Positions 17,941 through 27,274 of a stretch of 46,395 bases of DNA are shown here, one piece after another. Made by a program: the position numbers and the translations under genes. Position 1 is the first letter of the stretch, and the number at the start of each line of letters is the position of its first letter. The notes under the pieces are model-generated. The model was given only the letters and a program-made list of their open reading frames with translations, made no database searches and had not been told where the DNA came from. This DNA is from Candidatus Peregrinibacteria bacterium GW2011_GWA2_33_10 (GTDB lineage: Bacteria; Patescibacteriota; Gracilibacteria; UBA1369; GWC2-33-13): positions 1 to 46,395 of the forward strand of contig LBOO01000019.1 in assembly GCA_000989565.1 (NCBI GenBank), written 5' to 3'.

Positions 17941-18663
17941 ATGCGATCACTCAATTTAAATGAAAAAGATTCCCGTTTTCCTATAAATCCGGATTCCGTA
18001 ATCGGAAAAATAATTATTGGATCCCTAATTATCACCGGAGGTATTATTTACGGAATTAGAGATAAAATTTTTACAAAAACAATTCCCGAAATTAAAGAAG
18101 GAGAAAACCAACATAATGAATTTCATTTAGCAACAAAATACGAAAATCAAATTCCTAAAGATTCTCCTAAATATCAAGAAGACGATGACAGTTTAAATGA
18201 AGAAGGCAATTTGCCACCAGAATTGGAAAAACTAAAAGATAAAGCAAAAATCTTTTTCGACAAAATAAAAGAAAATAAAAAAACCGCAAAACAAGCAGAG
18301 CAAAGTATTAGAGAACAACTTGATAAAGAACTAGGGACGGATAATCAATTATTAGAAGACTCTCAGAAAGAACAAAGATTATTAAAAAGCATAAGAGATA
18401 GTTTTTTTCAAATTAACCACGAAAATCTGGATAAATTACATGCACTAGCCTTCAATATTTCTAAACAAAGTATAATTTCTGACGAAAATATTACGAATCT
18501 ACTTAACGAGTTCAACTTAAGCCAACTGTTTGAATTATACGACATATATAAATTGCAAAATTCAACTCAAGGTAACGAACAAATGATAAATTTTGTAATT
18601 GATAACGCGAGAGAAACGATATATAACGAAAACTACGATCACGGCAACATCTACTTAGAATAA
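17941..18663 (+). CDS. Membrane-anchored protein of unknown function
   Basis: The 240-residue product has one membrane helix near residues 22-39 (IGKIIIGSLIITGGIIYGI) after a charged N-terminus. The rest is hydrophilic: an acidic linker, then a lysine- and glutamate-rich helical stretch around residues 85-140 that looks like a coiled coil, and a more folded helical C-terminus. I recognise no family. It has its own promoter and overlaps the convergent permease gene by 9 bp. The function is not evident. A scaffold or stalk at the membrane would fit the architecture. Confidence 0.65.
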   Translation: MRSLNLNEKDSRFPINPDSVIGKIIIGSLIITGGIIYGIRDKIFTKTIPEIKEGENQHNEFHLATKYENQIPKDSPKYQEDDDSLNEEGNLPPELEKLKDKAKIFFDKIKENKKTAKQAEQSIREQLDKELGTDNQLLEDSQKEQRLLKSIRDSFFQINHENLDKLHALAFNISKQSIISDENITNLLNEFNLSQLFELYDIYKLQNSTQGNEQMINFVIDNARETIYNENYDHGNIYLE

Positions 18664-19383
18664 ATATCCAATCAAATACGGCGCCAAAGCGACCCCATAC
18701 ATCAAATACAAAAACACTTTTTGCGTTTTTATTGAAAATTTCGTTCCTTTTTTTAAAAAGATACCGCCACAAAATCCTCCAACTAAAGATCCAATACTAA
18801 AAGGAAGCCAGATTTTTAAAATCAGATTCCCATAAATAATATGTGTCAAAATCATGGCTAAAAGCCCCACAAATTCCATAAATCTAGCCTGAATTTTAAC
18901 ATACATAATTTTATTTTCATCAGGATAAGCGGTGCGAAACAAAGCTACAAGCATAATGCTTATTCCCGCGCCAATCAGACCCACATAAAAACCCAAAAAC
19001 AAACTCATGAAAATTCTTGTTTTTTTATTAATGACACGCGCGAATTTCGGTCCCAATTCAGACATTAAAATTGCCAATATAATTGCATAAAAAATATATT
19101 CCTGACTTAAAGCAGACACCAAACTTACAGCGCCAACCGCTGATAAAGCATACAGAATAGAAATTCCTAAAAACTTTCTCCATTCAATTTGTGACAACGT
19201 ACTGATAGTGCTTGCTATACTTCGAAAAAAGGATCCAAGTCTAATATTTCCCATCAAAGAACCATAATTAACAGTTGGAAAAAGAAATTGTAAAAAAGGC
19301 ACAGATAAAAAAAGCCCCCCGCCCAAAGCAGTACCAATAAAACCAATAACCATTCCGCCAAAAATCAATAAATAAAAATCCAT
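18655..19383 (-). CDS. TauE/SafE family (DUF81) membrane permease
   Basis: The 242-residue protein is very hydrophobic, with about seven or eight membrane helices. GFIGTALGGGLFLSVPFL in the first helices and GFYVGLIGAGISIMLVALF in the second half are the paired glycine-rich repeats of the TauE/SafE family. Members export or import small anions such as sulfite, sulfoacetate or related organosulfur compounds. The substrate here is unknown. The length is normal for the family. It overlaps the convergent upstream gene by 9 bp. No operon partner suggests its cargo. Confidence 0.8.
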   Translation of the reverse strand: MDFYLLIFGGMVIGFIGTALGGGLFLSVPFLQFLFPTVNYGSLMGNIRLGSFFRSIASTISTLSQIEWRKFLGISILYALSAVGAVSLVSALSQEYIFYAIILAILMSELGPKFARVINKKTRIFMSLFLGFYVGLIGAGISIMLVALFRTAYPDENKIMYVKIQARFMEFVGLLAMILTHIIYGNLILKIWLPFSIGSLVGGFCGGIFLKKGTKFSIKTQKVFLYLMYGVALAPYLIGYLF

Positions 19384-19414
19384 GAGCTTATTCTTATAAT
19401 TGCTAACAGTTCGA

Positions 19415-19486
19415 AATCCGTAATTTGTAAAAAAAATATTTATAAAATTTTACAATTTACGAATTACGGATTACGAATTACGAATC
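19415..19486. repeat. Heptamer-repeat hairpin, ATTACGN family, copy 1
   Basis: Bases 19415-19431 pair with 19456-19472 over 17 positions (one G-T wobble). The right side continues as TTACGNA units of 7 nt (TTACGAA, TTACGGA, TTACGAA, TTACGAA). The array runs into the 3' end of pyrC and contains its TAA stop. Confidence 0.8.
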
Positions 19487-20670
19487 TTCTATAATATTTC
19501 CATCCAAAACTCTCACTAACCCATTAACAATCGTATCGGTCACCACGCCATAAAGCTTCATTCCATGAAAAGGGCTATTCATGCCTTTAGACTCAAATTT
19601 TGTTTTATCCACAATCCATGTCTTTTCCGGATCAAAAATTGTTAAATCCGCATCAGATCCAACATTCAAAGTTCCCTTATTTATTTTCAACATCCTAGCT
19701 GGATTTATTGTAATTTTTGCAATTGCTTCCTCAAGAGTTAAAACTTTTTTCTTTACTAAATTTGTAATTATTAAAGTAAACCTTGCAACAAAGCTTGCCT
19801 ATGATCTTCAGAACGAAGAGGAGGATTCACTTTCGCGGCAGTATCAAAAACTTTTACAGACTCATCGGTTAAAGAAAAATGATGAGGTGTACAATCAGCG
19901 GTTATTTTTAATTTCTTTTTCCGCGCCATTCGTATCAAATCCACAGAACCTTTTGTGGAAACATGCGAAAAATGAAAAGGCAAATCAACATCTTCAACTA
20001 ACGTTATTAATCTTGCCGTAGCCGCGTCTTCCGCGCACGCCGGAATTCCTTGCAATCCCAATTTTGAAGAAATTTTTCCTTCATGAATTTGCCCGCCATG
20101 AAATAAATTTTCATCTTCAGTATGCGAAATAATCGGCATCTCATAAGTTTTTGCGTATTGCATCGCTTTTCTATAAACATCCAAATTTTGAATATCAGAA
20201 CCGTCATCACTTAAAGCTACTGCTCCTGTTTTTTTCATCTCCCAAATTTCCGCCAATTCCTCACCTTTTTGACCCTTCGTAATAGTTCCGCAAACAAAAA
20301 TATTTATTAAAGATTCTTTTTTTGCCTTGGATAAAACATATTCGATAACAGTCTGATTATCAGCGACGGGCGTAGTATTCGGCATCCCCACGACTGAAGT
20401 AATTCCACCTTTCGCCGCCGCTCTCGAAGCCGTATGGATAGTTTCCTTATCTTCCCTCCCCGGCTCCCTCAAATGCACATGAACATCAACAAAACCCGGA
20501 GAAACAATTTTCTTTTTAGCATCAATTATTTGCGCGTGCCCCCCATCAGTTTTAAGTAAATTTTTCCCGATTTTCTTAATTTTCCCATTCTCAATCAAAA
20601 CATCCAAATCCTTATTAATCTTATTAACCGGATCAATTACTCTCCCGTTTATAATTAAAATTTTGTCCAT
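19478..20670 (-). pseudogene. pyrC: Dihydroorotase, broken by an internal deletion with frameshift
   Basis: Dihydroorotase cyclises carbamoyl aspartate. The first frame (20670-19771, 299 aa) has the type I enzyme start, the zinc motif DVHVHLREPG, GMPNTTPV, SHTEDENLF and HFSHVSTKGSV. It reaches KVNPPLRSEDHRQALLQGL and then leaves frame. The second frame begins by about 19753 (LIITNLVKKKVLTLEEAIA), continues with KITINPARMLKINKG, GSDADLTIFDPE and SPFHGMKLYG, and ends at 19478. The family segment between them, about 40 residues with the catalytic Asp motif DHAPH, is missing. Without it, the enzyme could not work. The stop codon lies inside a heptamer repeat. It is 35 bp downstream of pyrB, and the gap consists mainly of another repeat. 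Confidence 0.82.
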
Positions 20671-20674
20671 TTTA

Positions 20675-20700
20675 TACGAATTACGAATTACGGATTACGA
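20675..20700. repeat. Heptamer repeat, ATTACGN family, copy 2
   Basis: Units TACGAAT, TACGAAT and TACGGAT, then TACGA, fill most of the 35-bp gap between pyrC and pyrB. They have the same 7-nt period as the copy at the pyrC 3' end. Confidence 0.75.
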
Positions 20701-20705
20701 CCCTC

Positions 20706-21713
20706 TTAAACCTTTATCTGTCTCTCCTCCACTTTTTTAACTTTCCTCTTCTCCCCCAACAACCACAACAGCACAAACCTCACACAATACCCGCTAAACA
20801 CCTGTTCCGGAATCAAAGACACATCTGTTTCCAAAATATTCGTATGAACATCAAGCTCACGAATAACCGGCCCGGGATGCATCACTACAGCATTTTTATT
20901 GGCTAATGCCATTCTTTTGGCATTAACAATATAAGTTTTAGAGTATTCTCTTAAGCTTGGAACATAAGCGTTAGCAGCTCTCTCGGTTTGCAATCTCAAA
21001 GCATAAACAATATCGGCATCCTTCAATGCGTCTTCAATATTAGACACATAAACAACATTCCATTGATCCATAAAAGGCCGAATCAAAGTTAGTGGCGCGC
21101 TAACAATCACCTTCATCTCAAACATTTTCGCTGCCCTGACCAAAGAACCAAACACTCTGCTATGCAAAACATCTCCTACCACAACCAATTTTTTACCTTT
21201 TAAATTAGAAGAAACAAATTTCTTCATAGTATACAAATCAAGAAGCGCCTGCGTTGGATGTTCATTCCAGCCATCTCCGGCATTTATCACAGAAGCTTTA
21301 ACGTTCTTGGACAAAAAATTCGCTGCTCCGGAAAATCCAGACCTCATCACTATAATATCCGCTTGCAACTGATCCAAAGTAATGGCTGTATCAAGCAAAG
21401 TTTCCCCCTTCTGCAAAGCGGAATCAGAAGAACTTATATTGATCGTATCCGCCCCCAAATTTTTCCCTGCCAACTCAAATGAAGTCCGCGTCCTTGTTGA
21501 ACTTTCCATAAAAAAATTCAAAATAGTCTTTCCTTTAAGCAAAGACACTTTTTTCATTTTTCCCTTTAAAAAACCTTCAGTTTTTTTAGCCAATTCAAAA
21601 ATAAATTCCACTTCTTTTTTCTCCAAATCCTCAAAACTCAATAAATCCGTACACCTCAAACCACGATTTTTACGCAAACTGATTAATTCTTTTTCAAAAT
21701 CGCCGGTTACCAT
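20706..21713 (-). CDS. pyrB: Aspartate carbamoyltransferase, catalytic subunit
   Basis: PyrB transfers the carbamoyl group to aspartate. The 335-residue product has the carbamoyl-phosphate motif SSTRTRTSFELAG, HPTQALLDLYT, the aspartate-domain motifs VGDVLHSRVF and ALRLQTERA, HPGPVIRELDV, and a C-terminal GYCVRFVLLWLLGEK helix. The family length is about 310, so an N-terminal extension of roughly 15-20 residues is included. A shorter start is possible. No pyrI is adjacent, so an unregulated trimer is likely. It lies upstream of the broken pyrC in the same direction and divergent from carA, across 125 bp. Confidence 0.93.
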   Translation of the reverse strand: MVTGDFEKELISLRKNRGLRCTDLLSFEDLEKKEVEFIFELAKKTEGFLKGKMKKVSLLKGKTILNFFMESSTRTRTSFELAGKNLGADTINISSSDSALQKGETLLDTAITLDQLQADIIVMRSGFSGAANFLSKNVKASVINAGDGWNEHPTQALLDLYTMKKFVSSNLKGKKLVVVGDVLHSRVFGSLVRAAKMFEMKVIVSAPLTLIRPFMDQWNVVYVSNIEDALKDADIVYALRLQTERAANAYVPSLREYSKTYIVNAKRMALANKNAVVMHPGPVIRELDVHTNILETDVSLIPEQVFSGYCVRFVLLWLLGEKRKVKKVEERQIKV

Positions 21714-21782
21714 ATTTAATAATAATAATGTGTTAATTCCAATTTACCAAGATAGACATTAAATGCAAGAAAAAAAGTCCCC

Positions 21783-21811
21783 TTGTATCTTCCCCCATTC
21801 ACCTCTAAAAT
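21783..21811 (+). promoter_or_regulatory. Possible promoter for carA
   Basis: TTGTAT (21783-21788) and TAAAAT (21806-21811) are 17 bp apart. The -10 box is 5/6, the -35 only 3/6. The leader to the ATG at 21839 would be about 20 nt. Confidence 0.35.
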
Positions 21812-21838
21812 ATTTCAAGACCATAAACTTTAAAACCT

Positions 21839-22924
21839 ATGAATCAAGAGCAAAAATTAACGTTGTTACTCGAAGACGGCACTCGAATCACAGGCAAATC
21901 ATTCGGTTATTACGGCGAAACCGAAGGAGAAGTTGTTTTTAATACTAGCATGGTCGGCTACCCTGAGGCATTTACAGATCCTTCATATCGGGGTCAAATT
22001 TTAACTTTGACATACCCGTTAATCGGTAATTACGGGATTCCGGATGAAAATAAATTGGCGGATAATTTGCATGAAAATTTTGAAAGCTCGGAAATCCAAA
22101 TCAAGGCTTTACTCGTAACTGAATATAGCGAAAACTCTTCCCATTGGACAGCAAAAATAAGTCTCAAAGATTGGCTTAAAAAAAATAAAATACCGGCCAT
22201 AACAGGCATTGACACAAGAGCTTTAACTCAAAAAATTCGCGAGAAAGGAGCCATGCTTGGCAAAATAATATTAAATGAAAAAGAAAAACTACCTCCTAAA
22301 TTTTTTGATCCCAACAACACTAATTTGGTTGATGAAGTTTCCATTAAAAAACCAATAACATATAAAAAAGGACAAAAACATGTTGTCATAATAGATTACG
22401 GTATAAAAAACAATATTATTCGCAATTTTTTGGAGCGAAATATTTCTTTGACAATTATACCTTGGAATTACGATCCTTTTGAACATAATTTGCGCTTTGA
22501 CGGATTATTTTTAACAAACGGTCCGGGAGATCCCATGATGATTAAAGAGTCCTGCAAAGTTGTTCAAAAAGCCATGGAGAAAAAAATGCCGATTTGGGGT
22601 ATCTGCATGGGAAATCACATTCTTGCTTTAAGCGCCGGAGCTAAAACATATAAATTAAAATACGGACATAGATCGCAAAATCAGCCCTGTTTGGATCTCG
22701 AAACCGGCCGCTGCTACATAACTTCCCAAAATCATGGATACGCGGTAGATGCGAAAACCCTGCCAAAAGGATGGAAAATATGGCTTATAAATGCGAATGA
22801 TCATACAGTTGAAGGAATCAAACACGCCTCTCTTCCATTTAAATCCGTACAATTCCACCCTGAAGCAACACCCGGACCAATAGACACAGAGCATTTTTTT
22901 GATGATTTTGTAAAAATACTTTAA
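21839..22924 (+). CDS. carA: Carbamoyl-phosphate synthase, glutamine-hydrolysing small subunit
   Basis: CarA removes the amide of glutamine and passes ammonia to CarB. The 361 residues match the normal length. The N-terminal CarA domain is shown by LLEDGTRITGKSFGY, GEVVFNTSMVGY and TLTYPLIGNYG. The C-terminal class I glutaminase domain has the nucleophile C256 in GICMGNHILALS (most relatives read GICLGHQ), ITSQNHGYAVD, and the catalytic His-Glu in VQFHPEATPGP. The large subunit gene carB is not in this window. The gene is divergent from pyrB and followed after 34 bp by an SLH protein gene. Confidence 0.94.
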   Translation: MNQEQKLTLLLEDGTRITGKSFGYYGETEGEVVFNTSMVGYPEAFTDPSYRGQILTLTYPLIGNYGIPDENKLADNLHENFESSEIQIKALLVTEYSENSSHWTAKISLKDWLKKNKIPAITGIDTRALTQKIREKGAMLGKIILNEKEKLPPKFFDPNNTNLVDEVSIKKPITYKKGQKHVVIIDYGIKNNIIRNFLERNISLTIIPWNYDPFEHNLRFDGLFLTNGPGDPMMIKESCKVVQKAMEKKMPIWGICMGNHILALSAGAKTYKLKYGHRSQNQPCLDLETGRCYITSQNHGYAVDAKTLPKGWKIWLINANDHTVEGIKHASLPFKSVQFHPEATPGPIDTEHFFDDFVKIL

Positions 22925-22958
22925 AATATAAATTTTCCAACTTATAATCTAAAAGGCA

Positions 22959-24200
22959 ATGAAAAAGCTAACACTGTTACTCTCTATTCTATTAATCAGT
23001 GTAAATTTAGTGGTACCTGTTTACGCGACTGATGCGCCAATCATCGACCCGTATGAAGAAATAGTTCATGCAAAAAAAATCGAAATAACCGGAACTGCTG
23101 AAGCCAACGCTGCAATCAGCGCTGTAGGAGGACCTTACGAAATTTCACCGGTTACGGCTGACGAAAATGGAAAATTCTCTATTTCTCTTCCATTAATTGA
23201 GAACATCACCAATGAATTTAAAATCAAAGCCTATGGTAAAGACGGCCAGCCAAGTGAAAGCGTTACAATCACGGTTACAGAAAGCGCTGAGCAGGCTGAA
23301 TCTAAAGAAAAAGAAACAGGAAAAGATTTAACAGCTCCAAATCCACCAATCATTGAAGAAATCAAAAGTCCGATAGATGCCGATGATTACACCATAAAAG
23401 GGACAGCCGAAGCAAAAAGCGCGATACAAGTTTCAGGCGATGACACAACGACCGCCAAAACAGATGACAATGGCAATTTTTCCGTAAAAGTAATATTAAA
23501 ACAAAATGCGAAAAATAAATTTAAAGTGATTGCATTAGATGAAAGCAATAATGCAAGCCAAGGAGTAACAGTAAACATTGAAGAAAAAAGCGAAAAACCG
23601 GAAAAAAATACAGAAGACAAAATGCAAACTCCTCAAAAAGTATTTCCCGACGTTAAAGGACATTGGGCGCAAGATTATATAATGGATTTAAAAGAAAAAA
23701 ACATCATTAATGGATATACCAATGGAGAATTTGGTCCAAACGACAACGTTACACGAGCTCAATTAACAAAAATCGCACTTCTGGCTTTTGAATATGAAGT
23801 CACCCAGCGCATTGAAGAAAAACCATTTAAGGATGTAGAAACAAATGCTTGGCACGCAATATATATTAAAGAAGCCAAAAAACAAAAAATAGTCGGTGGA
23901 TTTGATAATAATACATTCAAACCGGACGAACCGATCACCCGCGCCGCTGCCTTAAAAATACTTTTGGAAGCTTCAAAAATCGACCTCTCCGACATTAAGA
24001 ATGACGAAAATTTTCCTGACATAAATACTTCCGATTGGTACGCGATCTATACGGCATTCGGCAAAAAACATGAGATTATAAACGGTTACGCTGACAAAAC
24101 TTTCGGTCCAGGCAATCCGATAACTCGAGCTGAAGTAGCAAAAATCACATTAAACTTGATTAATCTGAAAAAAGAGTTATTATCCAAACCTACAATCTAA
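22959..24200 (+). CDS. S-layer-homology (SLH) surface protein with two Ig-like domains
   Basis: The 413-residue protein has a signal peptide (cleavage likely after PVYA). Two beta-sandwich, Ig-like domains follow (about residues 30-107 and 127-207), each with a KGTAEA/TGTAEA-type strand and a DxNGxFS strand. An acidic linker leads to three SLH domains starting near 228, 291 and 351, each with an F-x-D start, a W or WY, a GY or GF strand and an ITRAE/VTRAQ-like motif. SLH triplets bind cell-wall polymers, so the protein is probably displayed on the surface. The start codon follows a TATAAT box (22943-22948) so closely that the transcript would be almost leaderless. The next gene is another SLH protein, 37 bp on. 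Confidence 0.88.
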   Translation: MKKLTLLLSILLISVNLVVPVYATDAPIIDPYEEIVHAKKIEITGTAEANAAISAVGGPYEISPVTADENGKFSISLPLIENITNEFKIKAYGKDGQPSESVTITVTESAEQAESKEKETGKDLTAPNPPIIEEIKSPIDADDYTIKGTAEAKSAIQVSGDDTTTAKTDDNGNFSVKVILKQNAKNKFKVIALDESNNASQGVTVNIEEKSEKPEKNTEDKMQTPQKVFPDVKGHWAQDYIMDLKEKNIINGYTNGEFGPNDNVTRAQLTKIALLAFEYEVTQRIEEKPFKDVETNAWHAIYIKEAKKQKIVGGFDNNTFKPDEPITRAAALKILLEASKIDLSDIKNDENFPDINTSDWYAIYTAFGKKHEIINGYADKTFGPGNPITRAEVAKITLNLINLKKELLSKPTI

Positions 24201-24237
24201 TAATCAGATTAAATTTTAAATTTTTAAAATCCATTTC

Positions 24238-27084
24238 ATGCCCAAAAAAATCTCCGCGATAATTATTTCATTGCTTACATTAAGCACGATAATTATTCCA
24301 ACAAATAAAATTTCCGCCCAATCTTCAGAAAAAGATTTAACGACTTATGTTTCCAAAGACCAAATTGCTGTTTTAGAATTCGATACTACCGATGAAAGTC
24401 AAAATAAATTTATCAAACAATTTGTTGATTTGTTTATTCAAAACATGGGCGCGACTACCGAAAAAGAACAGAAAATTGTAGATCACTTTCAAAAATTATT
24501 AACCACACCAAATAAACTATTATTTACAGGTAATCTTGAAAATATCGACAAAATTGATTTCAGTAACGAAAATGATGTGATAGATAACCTTTATATAAAT
24601 ATTTTATTTTACGATAAAGACGATTATTTGAATTCAATCATTAATTTATTTCCAACTGACCAATTCACCATTACTCAAAAAAACGATATAACAACTGTAA
24701 CTGATGAAGACGAAATGGATAGCATGTATATTTCTAAAATAAATGAAATCATTATTATCTCATCACAAAAATCAGAAATCGAAAAAGCTATAACTTTAAA
24801 AGTTGAAGATTCATTATTCTCAAATCCTGAATTAAAAATTTCCAAAGAAAAAATTGAAAAAAATCTAAAAGGCAAAAGTTTATTTTTTGGCTATGCAAAT
24901 TTCAATAATGAAGAATTAAAGAAAAAAATTGAATTAAATCCAATCATTGCTTCACAATTACAATCACTTTTCCTTATTGATTCAATATCTCTTGGCATGA
25001 AAATTCTGGACAACGGATTATTATCAACATCGCTAATGGTAGGCAATCAAAATTATATAGACAATAAATACATCCCATTTGATACTTTCAAATACGATGT
25101 AGGATTTTACAAACAATTCCCGAATGAAGATGTCTATTATTTCACGGAAAATTTTAATTTAAAAGAAATAATAAAATTAACCGTCAAAGGATTCACTCAA
25201 CAATCTTTAAATATACCTACATGGGGAGACGAGGAAAACGAAAAAATTAACCCGCCTACAGAAGAAGAAATCAACAAAAAAATCCAAGAAAGCTACCTAC
25301 AATTTGAAACTGAAACAGGCCTAAACATCGAAAAAGACATATATTCTTGGATGGACAAAGAACTTGGTGTATCAATGCAGAATTCCAACACAGTAATACC
25401 AAGTATCAACATTTTAATTAACGCAGCAAGCAACCCGGAAGGGGCCAAAAAAGTAATAGGAAAAATAAATGAATCCATAACCGCAAATATCAAAAGCTTA
25501 ATTGATTTAAGCGGTGGCGCGTATATCACATATGCCGAAAGAAAAAACGGAACCGGCATTTATTACGAAATGAAAATAGATTTATTGGAAATGTTGGCCG
25601 GCAGAGATGAAAAAATCAATAACTACAAAACATTGTTGGAAGGATTTATCCAACCGCTAATCATAAGTTTTGGCATTACCGAAGATAATATTTTCTTTAT
25701 TTCCACAACACCGAAAATCACTGAAAAAATTGGAGAAGGATTACAAAAAAATGAAGATTTTGCTTCCATTTTAAAACAAATTGAATTAGGAAACGCAGGA
25801 ATGGTCTACGTAAGTATAAAAAACATTCTTCAATACATGGATAAAATAAACAATCTATATGTAACCATGAATGCGCGTAAAGTAGATGCTAAAAATTTAA
25901 AAATTTATTATTCGATACTGGATTTATGCGATAAAGTAAAAGACATGATTTCAACAGGTTACGCGGAAAAATATACCCAAAGCAATACAACTTTCATCCA
26001 AACAAATACTGAAACACAAAATCAATCCCGATTCGCAAAACTGTTAAGCAACTTGGAAAAACAAGATTCGGACAGTGATGGCCGCAGCGATTTTGAAGAA
26101 ATATTTATAAACAGAACAGATCCTTATACAAAAGATGAAATCAAAAAAAACGCGTTCGAAGACATAAACTCTAAAGAATGGTATTCACCTTATGTTTATT
26201 CATTGAATAATCAAGGAATTATCAGCGGTTATGAAGACAATAAAAATAACAAAACAACCTTCAAGCCGGACCAGCCAATTACGCGCGCGGAATTTATAAA
26301 ATTAACAATTAAAGCATTTGACTTCCCAACTTCCTATGAAGATGTTCCTTACTCTGATATTCAATATGGAGAGTGGTATTTTCAATACGTATCCTCGGCT
26401 ACTCAATTTGGTTTGGTCAATGGTTATCAAGATAATACTTTCAGACCATTCAATCCGATTACACGCGCAGAAGCTTTAAAAATCATATTATCAGCTCAAA
26501 AAATTAAAATCCCAAATAGCGAAAAAAATATTTTCACGGATACAGAAGGTCACTGGGCGCAAAAATATATTAACTATGCTTATGAAAACAATTTAGTTAA
26601 AGGCGTAAATGAAAAAACATTTGAACCAAACCGCCCGATCAACCGCGCTGAAGCCGCAAAATTAATCATAGAAGCGCAAAGTTATTATCTCCAAAATCTA
26701 AAAAACGAAACATTAGGAAAAGTTATAGACAGCAAAGTAGCTGAAATTCCTGTGATAGATAATTTCATTGATGAAAATACGGAAGAAATTTCTATAATCG
26801 AAGAAATTAAACCAGCGAATATAGGAGCTTTCGCACAGTGTTTAACGGATAAAGGATTTGTTTTATATGGAAACGACACATGCTCTTTTTGTACAGATCA
26901 AAAAAACCTGTTCAAGGACAGCGTTAACAAATTAAAAATTGTTGAGTGTCCTGAAGATCGGAAAAAATGTACCCAAGCAGGAATCACTGCCTTTCCAACC
27001 TGGATGAGTAAAGAAGCGAAAAAACATCTTGGCTACAGAGATTTCGCCGCGTTATCGGAAATGAGCGGCTGCGCGTTAAATTAA
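24238..27084 (+). CDS. Large SLH surface protein with C-terminal VKOR-type thioredoxin domain
   Basis: A signal peptide (residues 1 to about 28) is followed by a long alpha/beta extracellular region of roughly 570 residues similar in style to DUF3352-type proteins (assignment tentative). Residues 610-630 hold a DSDSDGRSDFEE calcium-binding, thrombospondin-type-3-like loop. Three SLH domains follow (about 640, 704 and 765). The C-terminal part, from about 868, is a thioredoxin-like domain with C882-S-F-C885, a cis-proline at P920 (AFPTW), and extra cysteines in VECPEDRKKC. This resembles the thioredoxin domain fused to VKOR enzymes. It is probably tethered to the wall and may catalyse disulfide exchange outside the cell. 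It is likely co-transcribed with the preceding SLH gene. Confidence 0.82.
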   Translation: MPKKISAIIISLLTLSTIIIPTNKISAQSSEKDLTTYVSKDQIAVLEFDTTDESQNKFIKQFVDLFIQNMGATTEKEQKIVDHFQKLLTTPNKLLFTGNLENIDKIDFSNENDVIDNLYINILFYDKDDYLNSIINLFPTDQFTITQKNDITTVTDEDEMDSMYISKINEIIIISSQKSEIEKAITLKVEDSLFSNPELKISKEKIEKNLKGKSLFFGYANFNNEELKKKIELNPIIASQLQSLFLIDSISLGMKILDNGLLSTSLMVGNQNYIDNKYIPFDTFKYDVGFYKQFPNEDVYYFTENFNLKEIIKLTVKGFTQQSLNIPTWGDEENEKINPPTEEEINKKIQESYLQFETETGLNIEKDIYSWMDKELGVSMQNSNTVIPSINILINAASNPEGAKKVIGKINESITANIKSLIDLSGGAYITYAERKNGTGIYYEMKIDLLEMLAGRDEKINNYKTLLEGFIQPLIISFGITEDNIFFISTTPKITEKIGEGLQKNEDFASILKQIELGNAGMVYVSIKNILQYMDKINNLYVTMNARKVDAKNLKIYYSILDLCDKVKDMISTGYAEKYTQSNTTFIQTNTETQNQSRFAKLLSNLEKQDSDSDGRSDFEEIFINRTDPYTKDEIKKNAFEDINSKEWYSPYVYSLNNQGIISGYEDNKNNKTTFKPDQPITRAEFIKLTIKAFDFPTSYEDVPYSDIQYGEWYFQYVSSATQFGLVNGYQDNTFRPFNPITRAEALKIILSAQKIKIPNSEKNIFTDTEGHWAQKYINYAYENNLVKGVNEKTFEPNRPINRAEAAKLIIEAQSYYLQNLKNETLGKVIDSKVAEIPVIDNFIDENTEEISIIEEIKPANIGAFAQCLTDKGFVLYGNDTCSFCTDQKNLFKDSVNKLKIVECPEDRKKCTQAGITAFPTWMSKEAKKHLGYRDFAALSEMSGCALN

Positions 27085-27092
27085 TTAAATTA

Positions 27093-27212
27093 GCGATCAG
27101 GAATCAGAGATCAGCGATCAGGAATGAAATGCCCCGCATTGCGGGGTTCCTGATCGCTGATCTCTGATTCCTGATCGCTGCCCTCTGATCGCTACCCTCT
27201 GATCGCTGCCCT
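27093..27212. repeat. Heptamer-repeat hairpin, ATCAG family, copy 2 (longest), with a 14-bp tandem tail
   Basis: Arms 27093-27124 and 27147-27178 are perfect 32-bp reverse complements. Between them, CCCCGC and GCGGGG form an apical stem with a 3-nt loop. On the right, the 14-bp unit CTGATCGCTGCCCT occurs three times in tandem (27171-27212; the middle copy has one change). The left 30 nt are identical to those of copies 1 and 3. The hairpin lacks a T-run, so it is not a classical terminator. It occupies most of the 190-bp gap between the SLH and exonuclease genes. Confidence 0.92.
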
Positions 27213-27274
27213 CTTGGCTTTTCCCCTCAAAACACGATAATCTATAAATACGCCCAATCATTGATTCTCCCCCC

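Noticed and set aside
27093-27212. CRISPR array
   Set aside because: The repeat units are 7 or 14 nt with no unique spacers and fold on themselves, and no cas gene is near.
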